The notes under the pieces are model-generated. The model saw only the letters and a program-made list of their open reading frames with translations, did not search any database and was not told where the DNA came from. Positions 61,577 to 64,000 of a DNA stretch of 64,000 nucleotides are shown piece after piece. The stretch's first letter is position 1. Each line of letters starts with the position of its first letter. The position numbers and the translations under genes are program-made. Source of the DNA: Mactra quadrangularis (Eukaryota > Mollusca > Bivalvia > Venerida > Mactridae); contig CM046307.1 in assembly GCA_025267735.1 (NCBI GenBank), positions 39,224,034-39,288,033 of the forward strand, read 5' to 3'.

Positions 61577-62219
61577 TAGCCCTCCAAAAATTCTTGGACA
61601 AATAAAATCTTTTAGCGCAAGCCTATCACATTTAGTTTTACTACAATTAGAGCTTATCCATGCCACTAAGTGTGAATCACACGTTGATAAACTTAGGGCG
61701 TGCTTGATTGGAAATTCTGACTATTAGAACTGGGAGATCTCCAATCAAGTGTGTCGAAACTGTGTTCTGGCAGCCTTCTACCCATTTCATTGAAATAGGT
61801 GGCGTGAACAGAAATGGTCGCAGTTTATTCATACCCAAGATGGCGGCCACATCACTGCAAACATGAGTTTGGAGTTTTGAAAGGCAATGTTGTTAAAATT
61901 ATACTTTTGCCCGATTGTATACGATAATAATTTTACTATTTGCTATAAATAAAGTAAGAAGCGAGTATGTTTGCTATGGATATTGTCTTTTGATTCAGTT
62001 CCGACATCCAATTTCACTCGTTGGGCAGATTCTGTGGAAGAGTCAAAATTTGAATCTGGCACAGTTCCGACAGCCCAATCGAGCACACCCTTGGTAATGC
62101 TGATTTTGGAATTAGCTCAGATGATTCTTTGGGTTTTTTTTCATGGACGAATGTGACTCTATATACATGTATGCTAGAAAACAGAGGATATTGTCCAAAG
62201 ACTTATGGGAGGCATTGTA
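61577..62219. mobile_element. Tc1-like MITE M3 interrupted by another element
   Basis: Left terminus GCCCTCCAAAAATTCTTGG; right terminus GACTTATGGGAGGCATTGTA. The break falls inside the block that reads AACTTAGTGAGGCTGATTTT in the short copy at 22.15 kb, here AAACTTA on one side and GGTAATGCTGATTTT on the other. Confidence 0.7.
61690..62095. mobile_element. Nested element with 17-bp inverted ends
   Basis: AGGGCGTGCTTGATTGG at the left and CCAATCGAGCACACCCT at the right are inverted with two mismatches. It has a GATGGCGGCCACAT block and several CpGs, unlike its surroundings. No clean target duplication was found. The plus-strand frames at 61,915-62,156 are not convincing genes. Confidence 0.6.
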
Positions 62220-64000
62220 TCTTTTAAATACAAAATGTATAACATAATTGTGACCATTTTTATGATATCAAAATAAATATAAACAAAGTATTCATATAAT
62301 TACATAGTATTAAATGATGCATTGACATTTTTTCTATATACATTGCTTGTATAGAAAATCTATCTAACTAAGATTTTTGTAGATAAATAAAAGAAAAAAT
62401 TAACAGTAGTATTATATTCATCAATGTCATTACAGAACTGTACAGAACTGTAGATCCTGGAATGAAAAAAATAAGCAAAGTGAATAATAAATTCATAAAA
62501 AGACAGTAAAATTATAAAAATAATAACATGGCATTATTTTTTATAGCAAATTTATAAAGGAATAAAAATTACCAAACTGTAAGTATTTAGCAGTCAAATA
62601 TTTATGAAAAAGCAAGGCCTGTACAATCCTTATCTAGTATCATTAGAGCACCAACTTTGGCAATGTTTTTATTCATCAGACAACAAAAGGACAGTTAAAC
62701 ACACATACATGTACTTGCATCCTTCATACATATAGTACAAGTACAATACAATGAACCTCTCTTTCTTATTTACAACAACTTTTTAAGGAAACCAAGTCAT
62801 CAATAGATCGGTAGATACAACCAAATGTCTAATGTACATGAACAAATGTTAAGTTAACCAAGTACAAAAAAAGCATTGATGCAAAGCATCAAAGGGTGTC
62901 CAAAAGAATGTTTAAAAGTAAGAAATGTACTAAAGGATAATAAACTAGGAGCACAGAATCTGATCTTGTTGGGGTTAGCATATTTAATAATTTTATTCAA
63001 AAAATATGTTTTGATTAATTGTTAACTACACTATAATTAACAAATTGGTGAAAAAATATTATTAATGTTAATTATAAACATTGCACTCTCAATTTTCTAC
63101 TTTTTAGTATCTTTTTTGCCATTTCTTAAACAATGTTTTTATCTAGATCTAATCATAATTTCTTAAAATGGCATTATTTGATTAGATAATATATCACAAT
63201 ATCATCTTGAATGTTGTTAAAAAAACCCAACAATATCAACAAAACACGCAAGCAATACAGTCAATTTTAATCCCTTCTTTATTTAACTCCTCAGTTAAGA
63301 ACATAATCGCTCTATATTTAACTCGTCAGTTAAGCAGTCAGTGTTTTAGGAGAACCCTTAATAATCGGAATGATCGGCTATTATGCCTGACAAAAAGGTC
63401 CAAGATTTTGCAGTTGCCCTTTCACAAAATCTGATTTCATTCCATAAGGGGGATCGCGCTTCGGCGCAGACGCCAACCATCATAAATCATCATGATAGTG
63501 AAAGGTGGATTTAAACATGGAAATATCAACACTGAGTCAGCTCAACTTGAATTTCTATATAACCTGATTCCAACACTAAAGTTTTAAGCTGTCACTGTAT
63601 ACCTTTCATAATTATGGCTGAACATGTCTACGTTAATTACCAGTTGAAATTTAAACTACAGTTCGAAAAATTACAGAAGGTAAAAAAGAGAAAATATAAC
63701 AGTATCATTGAGTAACTAGTACCTATGCCTGTAAACAGTGAATGTTCTTACAATACTATATGCCTATTCACATCAAGAAAAAATTCATAATTGATTAATT
63801 CTGTTTCTCTAAACAATGGCACAAATTGCTCTGGGAATTTCAGATGTCAGATATGGAATAAAATAGAAATAAATAATCGCCCACAGCCATTAGTACAAGT
63901 TCTATTGGGTACAGTAAACTGGGTTAATCATTGACGTCATTGCAATCATCTCATATGAATTAAAACTATGCAAGTCTCTATGTTCATAACTAGGTCATTC
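62220..64000. other. AT-rich sequence, mostly unrecognised
   Basis: A small direct repeat (TATTTAACTCSTCAGTTAAG at 63,281 and 63,313) and a GC-rich patch (GGGGGATCGCGCTTCGGCGC near 63,450) stand out but match nothing I know. A CRE lies at 63,932. No PDE4 exon was seen. Confidence 0.4.
63932..63939. promoter_or_regulatory. Perfect CRE palindrome
   Basis: TGACGTCA about 6.5 kb upstream of the first visible PDE4 ATG. Function unproven. Confidence 0.35.

Noticed and set aside
61915..62156. Two overlapping plus-strand frames in a GC-richer block
   Set aside because: They lie in a nested inverted-repeat element, lack known motifs and cross its end.
63250..63480. Candidate upstream PDE4 exon in a GC-richer patch
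   Set aside because: Neither strand gives PDE4-like residues or a phase-compatible exon; left unassigned.

Overview
This window is AT-rich animal DNA. Long gene-poor stretches are filled with tRNA-derived SINEs, short DNA-transposon derivatives (MITEs) and minisatellites. The style of the repeats (GC-rich element ends beside internal tandem repeats, and SINE tails reading ACGGCGTTAA) suggests a bivalve mollusc, perhaps a venerid-like clam; that is memory-based inference, not proof. There are no operons, bacterial genes, CRISPR arrays, rRNAs or free-standing tRNA genes. Nearly every short open frame in the window is noise or a shadow of a repeat.

One real gene is recognisable: a cAMP-specific phosphodiesterase 4 (PDE4, the dunce family), on the minus strand. 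Four exons are visible in transcription order. The first is 57384..57092 (a basic N-terminus running into UCR1). The second is 46912..46779 (a Q/S/T-rich linker). The third is 11856..11744 (start of UCR2). The fourth is 6646..6553 (rest of the UCR2 core). Every junction has AG/GT boundaries and the phases match all the way down (2, then 1, then 0, then 1). The introns are about 10.2, 34.9 and 5.1 kb. The catalytic domain is not seen and should lie beyond base 1. Any longer N-terminal exons, including the usual PKA site of long forms, should lie above 57.4 kb or outside the window.

Region by region: 1-6.5 kb is intron with a 36-bp minisatellite. 6.5-12 kb holds two exons and a composite SINE insertion. 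12-30 kb is intron with many MITEs, including nested ones, and a 1.5-kb element with internal repeats. 30.7-31.8 kb is a 46-bp satellite. 32-46 kb holds SINEs and MITEs with clear target-site duplications. 46-57 kb holds the linker exon, an 800-bp inverted-repeat element, a cluster of nuclear-receptor half-sites and a 35-bp minisatellite ending in a CRE. 57-64 kb is the 5' side, with three perfect CREs spaced 22 bp apart and a chimeric SINE.

The most interesting signals are these: an excess of perfect palindromic CREs (TGACGTCA, eight by eye) in and just upstream of a cAMP-degrading gene; several SINE families with different heads but a common 3' tail; two insertions that look like chimeric retrotransposition products; and a family of about 72-bp hairpin elements.
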